64,000 bases of DNA from Fictibacillus fluitans (GCF_030418125.1 NZ_JAUHTR010000008.1:62001-126000); one strand, 5' to 3'. Shown: positions 8,895 through 16,415, numbered from the stretch's first letter. The notes: generated from the letters alone by a model not told the origin. A program made the numbers and translations.

Positions 8895-8997
8895 TGGTTC
8901 ACAACCCTTCTTCCTTCCCGTGATACTATATCGTATTCCTTAAACAATGCTCAGGTACTGGAAAAAAAAGAAAACGGGCTTCCGTTCGGGGAAACAC

Positions 8998-9031
8998 AAA
9001 TAAACCCTGGCTGCCTCACAGCCTCCAGGGT
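8998..9031 (-). terminator. Intrinsic terminator after the comK remnant
   Basis: On the minus strand ACCCTGG (9031-9025) pairs with CCAGGGT (9010-9004) with internal AGGC/GCAG-type pairing in the loop, followed by TTATTTGTG. It terminates the minus-strand transcript that runs through the comK-like fragment. Confidence 0.65.
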
Positions 9032-9051
9032 CTTATTGCACGGTTATTGGG

Positions 9052-9414
9052 TTATGGCTGTATAAAACTTCGGGAATAGGGTGCTTTTTTCTCTTTGATC
9101 CGCAGTTCCAAAATAAAACGATAATGTGTGGCACGATGAATTTTTGTTTCAAGGGCGCTTTTCCCCTGGTTGACTGAAATGAAGGTCTCGTTTGAAAAAA
9201 GGATATCTGAGGTGTCTTGCGAGGTGGATATTACCTGCTTAACATGAGCCTGGGCGATCCAGATGCATGAGTCATTATCCGGCGATTGCAGAGGAATAAA
9301 AAATATGCCAAGATGTTCACAGATTACGATCGGTGCGCGGTGCCGGTAACCCATAATGGCAGTAGCGCCTTCCTTTCTGCCCCGGTAGCTTGAACCATAA
9401 TAAAAGTCGCAATA
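9052..9414 (-). pseudogene. comK: comK remnant, N-terminal third missing
   Basis: In one minus-strand frame from 9414 to 9052 the translation reads YCDFYYGSSYRGRKEG, then GYRHRAPIVICEHLGIFFIP, then IWIAQAHVKQV and KIHRATHYRFILELR. This matches the central and C-terminal parts of the competence regulator ComK (its RSCRFFGSSYAGRK, HKPPI..., WISHVHVKEF blocks as I recall them). An in-frame TAG sits at 9417-9415 just before this block, and no ComK N-terminus is seen in any frame upstream; the adjacent small gene ends at 9429. The only in-frame ATG (9354) would leave 100 residues. About 50-60 N-terminal residues are therefore lost and the C-terminal tail is short. Most likely a decayed second comK. 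Confidence 0.6.
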
Positions 9415-9428
9415 CTATAGTCCCTCTT

Positions 9429-9638
9429 TTAGTTTTGTTCACGTGTATCTGCTTTTTTGATCTGGTCCCATTGAACCCTGGCATCTTCTTTTAGCTTCTG
9501 GTTGGTGGTTGTATTCAAATCTTTCGCTGTAGCACGTACAAGGCGCTTTCCCTTAAAATCCATGAATTGAATAATCACCTCATTGGTCACCGCCAGCCTT
9601 TCTTTGTACATAAAAAAATACCGTAAATCTTCTTTCAC
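9429..9638 (-). CDS. Small hypothetical protein (69 aa)
   Basis: A GTG start at 9638 is chosen because GGGAGGG lies 6 bases upstream; a start at 9665 would add nine residues ahead of that site. The product is hydrophilic, with an N-terminal beta-like part (VTNEVIIQFMDFKGKRLVRA) and a charged helical C-terminus (KLKEDARVQWDQIKKADTRE). I recognise no family. It stops 14 bases before the comK-like fragment and may be the neighbour left after the deletion that removed the comK 5' end. Confidence 0.55.
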   Translation of the reverse strand: MKEDLRYFFMYKERLAVTNEVIIQFMDFKGKRLVRATAKDLNTTTNQKLKEDARVQWDQIKKADTREQN

Positions 9639-9797
9639 GCAGTTCCCTCCCAACAAATCAAACATTTGTTCTTATTTTATGTTGTTTGTATCAAGTTTAC
9701 AATACGCATTTCCTCAGAAATCATCCACTAAAGCCTGGGAATGAATGGTAATATAAAGAAAGAACAAAAATAAGTGTTGCAGAACAGGAGGAAAAGG

Positions 9798-10099
9798 ATG
9801 GGAAGAAGTTCTTTTTCGGAGGCACCCTGGTTGGTTTGGCAGTGATTATCACCTCTCTATTACTGAATGACTGGAGCTTACTTTTAAACGTGTGCGGTGC
9901 GATTGGCTTGCTATCATTGCTCGCAGCCGGTTTATTTACCGGTGCTTTTGTGAATGGAGATCAGCTGCGGGCAAATTTCAACACAGAAACAAAGGAGCAT
10001 CGGAAGGAACGATTAATAAGCTCGAAGGGTTTTCTGATGTTTGGTTTGCCGAATCTTTTAATCGCCATTATCTATTTTGCAGGTTCAACTTATTTCTGA
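9798..10099 (+). pseudogene. DUF5316 membrane protein with start-proximal frameshift
   Basis: From 9803 to 10099 one frame encodes KKFFFGGTLVGLAVIITSLL followed by two more membrane segments and the signature NGDQLRANFNTETKEHRKER, a Bacillus DUF5316-type protein with three helices. The only good start, ATG at 9798 with AGGAGG 6 bases upstream, is one base out of frame and hits TGA at once. Adding one base after 9802 would give MGKKFFFGG..., exactly the expected start. So there is a one-base loss in an A-rich tract: either a real recent mutation or an assembly error. If translated as is, only the weak TTG at 9836 (87 residues) is available. Function unknown. Confidence 0.6.
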
Positions 10100-10110
10100 T
10101 ACGGGACGCC

Positions 10111-10141
10111 AAGGAGACTCAAATGCTGAGTCTCCTTTTTG
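10111..10141 (+). terminator. Intrinsic terminator after DUF5316 gene
   Basis: AAGGAGACTCA (10111-10121) pairs with TGAGTCTCCTT (10127-10137) around a 5-base loop, followed by TTTTTGC. Confidence 0.85.
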
Positions 10142-10292
10142 CATTGGCCCGATTGTTCACCGGAATGAGGGTAGATGATGGATTATGGCGTGTGTTTTTT
10201 ATGTTGACCGGTTTTACACCGAAACGGTTAGAAACTCTTCTGAAAAGGGTATTTTTAAAGTAAACGGATTATTAAAAGGGGGTATCAACCCA

Positions 10293-11195
10293 TTGAGAAA
10301 AGCCATGATTATCGTCAATCCTTCATCAGGAAAAGAACAGGCCATGGATCTCCTGCCAGAAGCAGAAAGGATACTTCAGACATTTCATGATGAAGTTCTG
10401 GTCTGTGAAACAGCAAAAGAAGGAGATGCCGAAGCATTTGCCAGGAACGCCTGCGAACTGCATTATGACACTGTTATATCAATGGGCGGTGATGGTACGG
10501 TTAATGAAGCGATAAATGGACTTGCTGAGCAGGAACATCGCCCCCACTTTGGCATCATTCCCCTTGGAACAGTGAATGACTTTGCCAGAGCTCTTCAAAT
10601 TCCGCTTGATCCACTGGAAGCGATTCAGATTCTTCCTACTGAGAATTTCAGGAAAGCCGATATCGGCAAGATCAACAATCATTATTTTATGAATGTCCTC
10701 GCTGTAGGAGCGATTGCTGAAGCTTCCTATAATGTGAGCACGGAACAAAAAACTAAACTTGGACCCCTTGCTTATTTTGTGGAAGGCATGAAAGCACTGG
10801 CTACCAAAACACCTTTCTCATTAAAGATTTCCCACGACGAGGGAACCTGGGAAGGTACGGCCTTCCTTATGGTAGCTTCCATGACCAACTCTGTCGGCGG
10901 CTTCGAGAAACTTGCGCCACAGGCTGAAGTGGATGATGGCAGACTTCACTTATTTCTCGTAAAAAAAATCTCATTACCCGGCACGCTTAACCTTTTTCCA
11001 AAACTGTACAAAGGAGAATTGCAAGAGCATTCTGATGTGGTATACATACAGTCCTCATCACTTGCTGTTTCTTCTTCGGAAAAAATGGTTGTCAATATTG
11101 ATGGAGATGAAGGAGAACCTTTGCCGTTTACTGCATCTGTCCTCTCCCGCCATCTTTCCATTTATGTTCCGCCAAATGAAAACGAAAAGGTTTGA
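10293..11195 (+). CDS. Diacylglycerol/lipid kinase family protein (YegS/BmrU-type)
   Basis: About 300 residues, the normal size of bacterial DAGK-catalytic-domain kinases that phosphorylate diacylglycerol or related lipids at the membrane. Seen: MIIVNPSSGKEQA at the N-terminus, the nucleotide-binding SMGGDGTVNEAINGL near residue 60, IIPLGTVNDFARAL near 90, and a C-terminal domain with NIDGDEGEPLPF. The frame is open further upstream to 10185, but TTG at 10293, preceded by AAAAGGGGG, places the start where the family begins. A 46-base gap separates it from the OsmC-family gene, which may be co-transcribed. Confidence 0.82.
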   Translation: MRKAMIIVNPSSGKEQAMDLLPEAERILQTFHDEVLVCETAKEGDAEAFARNACELHYDTVISMGGDGTVNEAINGLAEQEHRPHFGIIPLGTVNDFARALQIPLDPLEAIQILPTENFRKADIGKINNHYFMNVLAVGAIAEASYNVSTEQKTKLGPLAYFVEGMKALATKTPFSLKISHDEGTWEGTAFLMVASMTNSVGGFEKLAPQAEVDDGRLHLFLVKKISLPGTLNLFPKLYKGELQEHSDVVYIQSSSLAVSSSEKMVVNIDGDEGEPLPFTASVLSRHLSIYVPPNENEKV

Positions 11196-11241
11196 AACAG
11201 CACCCACGCGGATATTAAGGAAGAAAAGGAGGCAGTGATTA

Positions 11242-11715
11242 ATGAGTAATCCTATTGCATTGACGAGCATTACCATCTTTCAGGAAGACACAAAAAACAA
11301 GGTCCGCAGAGCGTATATCGGAGAATTTCCAGACCCCGTTTTTTATGGCGTTCATGGCGGGGTTAAACAATTTTACGGTGTCGAACCCGAAGTGGAATAT
11401 CCATCCACACTCGACCATATTGTAGCCGCTGCCGGCGGCTGACTGATCGGCACATTAGCAGGCGCGCTGGATGCGCGTCATATACCAGCATCACCCGATA
11501 CATTGTCAGCCAACGTCCAAGGCGTAATTGAAGCACCGGAGGGCGTATTGAAGATTACCAGAATCTCCTGCCACTTTAACCTGAAAGTTCCACAGGGCAA
11601 AAAAGAAGCAGCTATTCGTGCCCTGACCGTTTTTGAGCGGAACTGCCCTGTTGCCCAAACCTTAAAGGGTGCGGTAGCCATCGATAATACCTGGGACGTT
11701 GAAGAAATAAGCTGA
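11242..11715 (+). CDS. OsmC-family protein with in-frame TGA at the peroxidatic Cys position (selenoprotein candidate)
   Basis: ATG at 11242 with AGGAGG upstream opens a frame that hits TGA at 11440-11442, then continues in the same frame without another defect to 11715 (158 codons). Around the TGA the translation is VAAAGG-TGA-LIGTLAGALDAR; in OsmC/Ohr proteins this block is normally ...GCLTGTLGGALEAR with the reactive Cys exactly where TGA stands. The second conserved Cys is present (FERNCPVAQTL). OsmC proteins are thiol peroxidases for organic hydroperoxides. A selenocysteine there would be chemically sensible, and a hairpin starting 19 bases after TGA fits a bacterial SECIS. The alternative is a nonsense mutation of TGC/TGT or a sequence error. 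No sel genes occur in this window. Confidence 0.7.
11461..11479 (+). promoter_or_regulatory. Candidate bacterial SECIS hairpin downstream of the OsmC TGA
   Basis: GGCGCGC (11461-11467) pairs with GCGCGTC (11473-11479) over seven base pairs (one G-T) around the 5-base loop TGGAT. The loop begins 26 bases after the TGA, inside the 16-37 base window reported for bacterial SECIS elements, and carries G residues at loop positions 2-3. It lies within coding sequence rich in GCG/CGC codons, so chance pairing is possible. Confidence 0.4.
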
Positions 11716-11724
11716 ACAACCTGT

Positions 11725-11749
11725 GTTTAAACCCCCGGATGGCGGGTAG
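11725..11749 (+). promoter_or_regulatory. Candidate sigma-B promoter for DUF2188 gene
   Basis: GTTTAA (11725-11730), 13 bases, then GGGTAG (11744-11749), close to the Bacillus sigma-B consensus GTTTAA-N13/14-GGGTAT, located about 40 bases upstream of the DUF2188 start. It agrees with a general-stress role for that gene. Confidence 0.55.
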
Positions 11750-11787
11750 AGTATAGTACATCAGTCAATTGTTCAGGAGGGAATATT

Positions 11788-12060
11788 ATGGCACAGAATA
11801 ATAATCGTTCTGGAAATGAAGAGCGCGACCAATATTTTGAGGACAGAGCTGGGACCAATAAAGCTCACTTCCATGTCGTTCCACACGAACAAGAAGGATG
11901 GGCTGTTAAGAAAGAAGGCGAAGACGAGCCCAAGCATACAACCGGCTCCAAATCCGAGGCGGTAAAAGAAGCAAACCGCCTCGCAGAAGAAGCCGGCACG
12001 ATGGCCATCGTCCACAACGAACACGGACGAATTGAAGAACAGCATAACTATGAAAATTAG
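11788..12060 (+). CDS. DUF2188 family small protein
   Basis: A 90-residue hydrophilic protein. The DUF2188 pattern is clear: HFHVVPHEQEGWAVKKEGE (residues about 28-47), then KSEAVKEANRLAEEAGTMAIVH and a terminal HGRIEEQHNYEN. The first 25 residues are an extra polar leader. RBS is AGGAGGG 8 bases before ATG. These proteins are common general-stress proteins of unknown biochemical role; a sigma-B-like promoter lies upstream and a strong terminator downstream, so it is monocistronic. Confidence 0.88.
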   Translation: MAQNNNRSGNEERDQYFEDRAGTNKAHFHVVPHEQEGWAVKKEGEDEPKHTTGSKSEAVKEANRLAEEAGTMAIVHNEHGRIEEQHNYEN

Positions 12061-12097
12061 AAAAAAGCGGCGGATTTTACAATCCGCCGCTTTTTTT
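12061..12097. terminator. Bidirectional terminator between DUF2188 and GATase genes
   Basis: GCGGCGGATT (12067-12076) pairs with AATCCGCCGC (12081-12090), with A-run before and T-run after, so it can serve both convergent genes. Confidence 0.9.
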
Positions 12098-12105
12098 ATC
12101 GTTTT

Positions 12106-12861
12106 TTATGAAGAGGAAACCGTTTCTTTCTTCCCTGCGCTTTCTTCTGCCGCTTTTATAAAATAGGTAAACAACCGGTGCATTTCATCGCTCACCTCGG
12201 TCATATCCTCTGGATGCCATTGGACAGCAAGAATCCAATGTTTGTTTACATCTTCACTTTCAATCGCCTCAATAATCCCATCGGGTGCCTTGGCAGAGAC
12301 TTTCATGCCGGGTGCCACTTCACGGACAGCCGCGTGATGAAAGCTGTTGATTGAGGTTTCATTGCTTCCGATAATTTCAGCCAGCAGTGAGCCTTCCTCA
12401 ATCGCAACGGAGTGAGTCGCAGCGTCCCTTGCTGCATCCTGAAAATGCTTAATGGCTTTATCTCTTTCATCATAGACATCCTGGTACAAGGTTCCTCCAA
12501 GTGCACCATTAAGTACCTGTATGCCGCGGCAAATAGCGAAAATCGGGATATTCTGTTCCTGGGCAAACTCAATCAGATCCATTTCAGTCTGATCTCTTTC
12601 CGGAATCACCTTACCAAGATTCGGATGGGGTTCAGCACCAATCTGATGGGGATCCATATCCTCGCCCCCACTGAGCAGAATGCCATCGCACAGTGCCGCC
12701 CATTCCCTGGCTATCTCTTTATCTGCCATAGGCAAGATTACGGGAACTCCCCCCGCCTTCATCACAGATGTCGTATAGCTGTAATGAAGGTAGGCCGTCT
12801 CAAGACCTCCGATATCCTTCGTGGAACATGTAATACCAATCACTGGCTTTTTATTTTCCAT
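12106..12861 (-). CDS. Gamma-glutamyl-gamma-aminobutyrate hydrolase family (class I GATase-like)
   Basis: A 251-residue peptidase C26/PuuD-type hydrolase that cleaves gamma-glutamyl amide bonds. Seen: GITCSTKDIGG at the N-terminus, ILLSGGEDMDPHQIG near residue 80, the nucleophile elbow PIFAICRGIQVLNGALGG near 115 (Cys), and VQWHPEDMTE near 215 (His). Start ATG at 12861, 13 bases after a modest AGGAG. It stands alone between the bidirectional terminator and a TrmB gene. In Bacillus such enzymes act on glutamyl-polyamines or gamma-glutamyl peptides; the substrate here is not determinable. Confidence 0.88.
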   Translation of the reverse strand: MENKKPVIGITCSTKDIGGLETAYLHYSYTTSVMKAGGVPVILPMADKEIAREWAALCDGILLSGGEDMDPHQIGAEPHPNLGKVIPERDQTEMDLIEFAQEQNIPIFAICRGIQVLNGALGGTLYQDVYDERDKAIKHFQDAARDAATHSVAIEEGSLLAEIIGSNETSINSFHHAAVREVAPGMKVSAKAPDGIIEAIESEDVNKHWILAVQWHPEDMTEVSDEMHRLFTYFIKAAEESAGKKETVSSS

Positions 12862-12964
12862 TCTAGCAACTCCTGTTCAGAATTTGTCATACAGACCATT
12901 ACCCTAAATTCCAGCTGAGTGAACAGTAAATATTATCCATGTGGTGTTTTTTCAACCTTATATA

Positions 12965-13000
12965 AAAAAATAAAAATCAGGATATCTTCCTGATTTTTTT
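12965..13000 (-). terminator. Terminator after TrmB-type regulator
   Basis: AAAAATCAGGA (12972-12982) pairs with TCCTGATTTTT (12988-12998); on the minus strand the stem is followed by T-rich sequence. Symmetric enough to act in both directions. Confidence 0.8.
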
Positions 13001-13012
13001 AAATCTCTATAG

Positions 13013-13771
13013 TTAATACCTTAAATTCAACAGAACCTCCCGAACGGCTCTATCTTCCATCACAATATCTTTATATTTTCTCGTAATTTCCGTCAACGCC
13101 ACATCATGGTAGAAAAACTCTGTAAAAAACTTAACAAGTGGCCTGGATTGCGTGCGAATGGCCTGCCAAACTGTATCCTCGATCCCCGCAAAAAGGATTT
13201 CCTGCTGATCGACAATTAGTATCCGGCTTCGTTCAAGTGTTCCATGCCCGGTATCTGGCAATAACGTGGATACGTCCGGAATCACGGTGGTGAGCTCGCC
13301 GATCACATGAATCTTCATATCAACACCATTGTTATATTTTTTCTCCAACAGAGGCAAATAAGAACTCAAATCGTCGGCCCATCCTGAAAGAATGACCGAC
13401 TGATCCGCTTCCTCCAGCATGCCTTTCATCAGCGATTGGATCGATTGATTATCCTTCAGCGTCCAGACCCTGTCGTCCGTAACGGTTTGTTTGCTCTTGG
13501 CCTCTCTTAACTGCTGGACATTTGCCTCAAAATCAGCTTTGAGCTTTTCAATCGCTGACTCGACCGGCAATGCGGAATAGAGCCGCTTTTTTTCTACTGT
13601 GGACTCCAGTATCATTCCCTTTTCCGTCAGGCGGTGAAGAACTTCATATACCTTTGCACGGGGAACACCGGAACCTTTCACAACAGCGGTCGCATCAAGT
13701 GGCTGTTCTGAGGTGATCAGGGATTGATACACCTGGCTTTCATATTGGGTAAATCCAAATTGCTGCAGCAT
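13013..13771 (-). CDS. TrmB-family transcriptional regulator
   Basis: A 252-residue regulator: N-terminal TrmB winged helix (residues 1-70; GFTQYESQVYQSLI, then AVVKGSGVPRAKVYEVLHRL), a coiled linker, and a C-terminal effector domain. Start ATG 13771 is preferred because AAGGAG lies 9 bases upstream; the frame extends to 13792 without an RBS. It is divergent from an MFS transporter across a 141-base spacer carrying a 20-base inverted repeat, suggesting it represses that transporter until an effector (often a sugar or drug) binds. Confidence 0.85.
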   Translation of the reverse strand: MLQQFGFTQYESQVYQSLITSEQPLDATAVVKGSGVPRAKVYEVLHRLTEKGMILESTVEKKRLYSALPVESAIEKLKADFEANVQQLREAKSKQTVTDDRVWTLKDNQSIQSLMKGMLEEADQSVILSGWADDLSSYLPLLEKKYNNGVDMKIHVIGELTTVIPDVSTLLPDTGHGTLERSRILIVDQQEILFAGIEDTVWQAIRTQSRPLVKFFTEFFYHDVALTEITRKYKDIVMEDRAVREVLLNLRY

Positions 13772-13870
13772 GTTTGTAACTCCTTGCCTCAAATTCGTAA
13801 GCTAATCATACCATAGAGTTTTCCATTTTCTACACACCAGCATTTTTATCTTGTTTTTCTCGGAAGAAAT

Positions 13871-13890
13871 GTTACTATTACAGTGGTAAC
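13871..13890. promoter_or_regulatory. Inverted repeat between TrmB and MFS genes, candidate operator
   Basis: GTTACTA-N6-TGGTAAC, arms matching at 6 of 7 positions, 22 bases upstream of the MFS start. The position over the likely promoter suits repression by the divergent TrmB protein. Confidence 0.5.
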
Positions 13891-13912
13891 TTCTTTATAA
13901 AGGATGAGTATT

Positions 13913-15085
13913 ATGAATAAACGTGTTTACTTATTGACCATCGTTTCCTTTGTTGTAGGGATGGTCGAATTGATCATAGGCGGAATTTTAGACTTAGTGG
14001 CAAAGGATCTGCAGGTCAGCATCGGAAAAGCCGGCTTTCTGATTACTGTCTTCTCCCTTGTATTTGCTGTTGCATCCCCTGTGCTGCTGATGGTGACTTC
14101 AAAGGTTGAGCGAAAGAAACTGACGCTGGTTTCTCTCCTGATCTTTTTCATCGGGAATGCCATTGCGATCGTGAGCCCGTCCTACAGTATACTGCTGATT
14201 GCCCGTATTGTTTCGGCAGCTAGCGGCTCCCTTCTGGTCGTTTTATGTATTACCATCGCCTCAGCGATTGTAACTGAACAATATAGGGCCAGGGCCATCG
14301 GCGTCGTATTCATGGGAATCAGCGCCTCCCTTGTTCTCGGCGTACCGATCGGGCTGATGCTGGGAAACGCCTTTGGATGGAGAGCTCCTTTCGTTCTGAT
14401 TGCAGGATTAACCCTCCTCTCGATCGCAGGTGTTTACTTCTTTATGGAAACCATGTTTTCAAAGCCTGCTGTTTCCCTTATGAAACAGCTCAGAACTTTA
14501 AAAAACCGCAGGCTGCTGTTCGCCCAATTAACCTCGTTTCTCTTTTTGGCCGGACATTTGACGCTGTATGGATATTTGACCCCGTTCTTAAAAACAGCGC
14601 TGGGACTCGACGGGAACTGGGTCAGCATTGTGTACCTCATCTTCGGTTGTGCAGCAGTGGCTGGAGGAGGTGTTGGCGGAACACTGGCTGACCGGATCGG
14701 CACAAAGAAATCAATCCTTGGTTTTATTGTCGTTTTTGGCCTGACCATGTTCGCCATTCCTTATACAACATTTTCACTGCCGCTCTTTTTAAGTGTTATG
14801 GTGATCTGGAGCATGCTGAGCTGGGCTATTACTCCCGCTATGCAAAGCTATCTGATTGAATCCTCTGCCGCGGAAACATCGGATATCCAGCAAAGCCTGA
14901 ACAACACCGCCCTGCACTTTGGCATTGCTTTCGGATCTGCCGTCGGAGGCTTTGTGATCGAACAGTCCTCCGTTGAATCCAATGCAACGGTCGGCGGCTG
15001 TTTCATTATTATTGCCCTGGCTGCGGCTCTTATTTCCATGGGCGAACGAAATCGGCATTTATCCCCAATTAAACATCACATGTAG
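13913..15085 (+). CDS. MFS transporter (AraJ/NepI-like group)
   Basis: A 390-residue 12-helix MFS permease beginning MNKRVYLLTIVSFVVGMVEL. Seen: a DLQVSIGKAGFLITVFSL helix 2 region, GVVFMGISASLVLGVPIGLM around residue 130 (motif C-like), and GGTLADRIGTKKSILG in the second half (motif A). ATG 13913 fits the AAAGG spacing better than ATG 13904. Divergent TrmB gene and inverted repeat suggest local control. It is related to sugar-efflux/purine-efflux and chloramphenicol-type exporters; cargo unknown. Confidence 0.85.
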   Translation: MNKRVYLLTIVSFVVGMVELIIGGILDLVAKDLQVSIGKAGFLITVFSLVFAVASPVLLMVTSKVERKKLTLVSLLIFFIGNAIAIVSPSYSILLIARIVSAASGSLLVVLCITIASAIVTEQYRARAIGVVFMGISASLVLGVPIGLMLGNAFGWRAPFVLIAGLTLLSIAGVYFFMETMFSKPAVSLMKQLRTLKNRRLLFAQLTSFLFLAGHLTLYGYLTPFLKTALGLDGNWVSIVYLIFGCAAVAGGGVGGTLADRIGTKKSILGFIVVFGLTMFAIPYTTFSLPLFLSVMVIWSMLSWAITPAMQSYLIESSAAETSDIQQSLNNTALHFGIAFGSAVGGFVIEQSSVESNATVGGCFIIIALAAALISMGERNRHLSPIKHHM

Positions 15086-15089
15086 GATA

Positions 15090-15122
15090 AAAAGACATCT
15101 CAATAGCGAGATGTCTTTTTTT
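15090..15122 (+). terminator. Intrinsic terminator after MFS gene
   Basis: AAAGACATCTC (15091-15101) pairs with GAGATGTCTTT (15108-15118), followed by a T run. Confidence 0.9.
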
Positions 15123-15188
15123 AGGTATTCTCCCGAAGATTACGACTATATTGGTATAAGTCACAGATAAAAATAATCGGAGGGTGCT

Positions 15189-15749
15189 ATGGCGTTATTT
15201 AATAAACCTGCTGTATCTTTAAAGAAAAAAGCAGCTGCCATCCGTACGAATTTCCCTGCTGCAGCCTGGATGGTTTTTGTATCTCTCGTTTCTGCCATTA
15301 CAGCCCTTTTGCAAACGGCAGGAGGAGCCATTCCAGTCGCAGGATTGTTCATCAGTCCTCTTTCTACGCTGCCCATCCTTTTAATGATGCAGATCTCCCG
15401 TTTATACGGGCTCTATACTTATATATTGGCTATTATTCTTCTCGTATTGATTCAGCCTGCAGAGGTTTTACTATTCACGTTTACTACAGGTTTGCTTGGT
15501 ATAGGCCTGGGTTTAGGGTTCAAAAACCTAAGACGGCGCTTTTTCATTGCCCTCTCAGGCAGTATTTTTCTTTTTTCAGGCATGTGTATCATGCTTTACG
15601 GATTGTCCTTCCCTCTATTCGGCGCTAACTTCCCGTATACAGACTGCAGTCTATTACCCGGCCTCTGTTTGTTTTCCCTGGCTTACAGCTATGGGTGGAC
15701 TGAATTTACTTTATTTATATTGAAGAAACGATGGAATGTTACACTTTAG
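15189..15749 (+). CDS. Hypothetical membrane protein (186 aa)
   Basis: RBS GGAGGG lies 6 bases before ATG 15189. After a basic N-terminus (KKKAAAIRTNFP) there are five hydrophobic stretches (residues about 25-45, 48-68, 72-95, 97-112, 120-165) separated by the basic turn FKNLRRRFFIA, and a basic C-terminus (LKKRWN). It resembles small substrate-specificity or YybS-like membrane proteins in shape, but I do not recognise the family. It is a single gene with no obvious partner. Confidence 0.7.
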   Translation: MALFNKPAVSLKKKAAAIRTNFPAAAWMVFVSLVSAITALLQTAGGAIPVAGLFISPLSTLPILLMMQISRLYGLYTYILAIILLVLIQPAEVLLFTFTTGLLGIGLGLGFKNLRRRFFIALSGSIFLFSGMCIMLYGLSFPLFGANFPYTDCSLLPGLCLFSLAYSYGWTEFTLFILKKRWNVTL

Positions 15750-15773
15750 AAATCCCCGAACTCGATCCTAAAA

Positions 15774-15809
15774 AATTAAAAAAGGGAGTTCCGAAAACGA
15801 AACTCCCTT
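15774..15809 (-). terminator. Terminator after isochorismatase-like gene
   Basis: AAGGGAGTT (15782-15790) pairs with AACTCCCTT (15801-15809) with a CG/CG extension; on the minus strand it is followed by TTTTTTAATTTTT. Confidence 0.85.
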
Positions 15810-15833
15810 AAAGTGTATTCAATTCATCTAATT

Positions 15834-16394
15834 TCACTGAACCTCAGAAAGAAACTGTTCCAATGTTCGTACCTTACCGATCCTTGGAAAAATAAAGGAG
15901 CAGGACGCGTCATGTGCTTCCTGGCTGAAGGTTGTCATGGCATCGGTGACAAACACCTGGTTATAGCCCAATTGAAAGGCTTCTCTTGCCGTGCTCTCTA
16001 CCCCGATATTGGTGGCAATGCCGCATAACACGATCGTATCAATACCCCGCCGGCGCAGCTGTAGATCAAGATCAGTGCCAAAAAAAGCGCCCCACTGCCG
16101 TTTGGTTACCGTGTAGTCGTCCGACTGAACACCCAGCTCGGGCACAAAATCCGCCCAGTCCTCAGGCCGTTCAGAAGATTGAGCGGGTTCATCCGTAACC
16201 GGCTGCAATGCATCCTTCCCATCATGAAACGCCACATTGACAAAAGAAATAAATCCTTCATTTTCCCGGAATAATTCCACAAGAGGAACCGTTTTTTCAA
16301 CGACCTCCTGTCCTCCGGGCATCTGAACAATGCCCTTTTGCAAATCAATGATTACCAACGCTGTTTTTTTAAAATCAAGTTGTAAAGCGCTCAT
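15834..16394 (-). CDS. Isochorismatase-family hydrolase (YecD-like, Gly in place of catalytic Cys)
   Basis: A 186-residue cysteine-hydrolase-fold protein. Asp in LVIIDLQKGIV (residues 14-24) and Lys in DYTVTKRQWGAFFGTDLD are conserved. The third catalytic position is in VLCGIATNIGVESTAREA, where Gly replaces the Cys found in nicotinamidase-type members; the same GxxTNIGVESTAR block occurs in E. coli YecD as I recall. That suggests a hydrolytic mechanism like true isochorismatase or a lost amidase activity. It lies 22 bases downstream of mqnD on the same strand, so it might be co-transcribed with menaquinone genes, though a role there is not known. Confidence 0.87.
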   Translation of the reverse strand: MSALQLDFKKTALVIIDLQKGIVQMPGGQEVVEKTVPLVELFRENEGFISFVNVAFHDGKDALQPVTDEPAQSSERPEDWADFVPELGVQSDDYTVTKRQWGAFFGTDLDLQLRRRGIDTIVLCGIATNIGVESTAREAFQLGYNQVFVTDAMTTFSQEAHDASCSFIFPRIGKVRTLEQFLSEVQ

Positions 16395-16415
16395 TGTTTT
16401 TCCTCCTTGTTGTGT

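Noticed and set aside
10185-10292. Longer N-terminus of the lipid kinase
   Set aside because: The upstream residues do not resemble the family, and a GGGGG RBS precedes the TTG at 10293.
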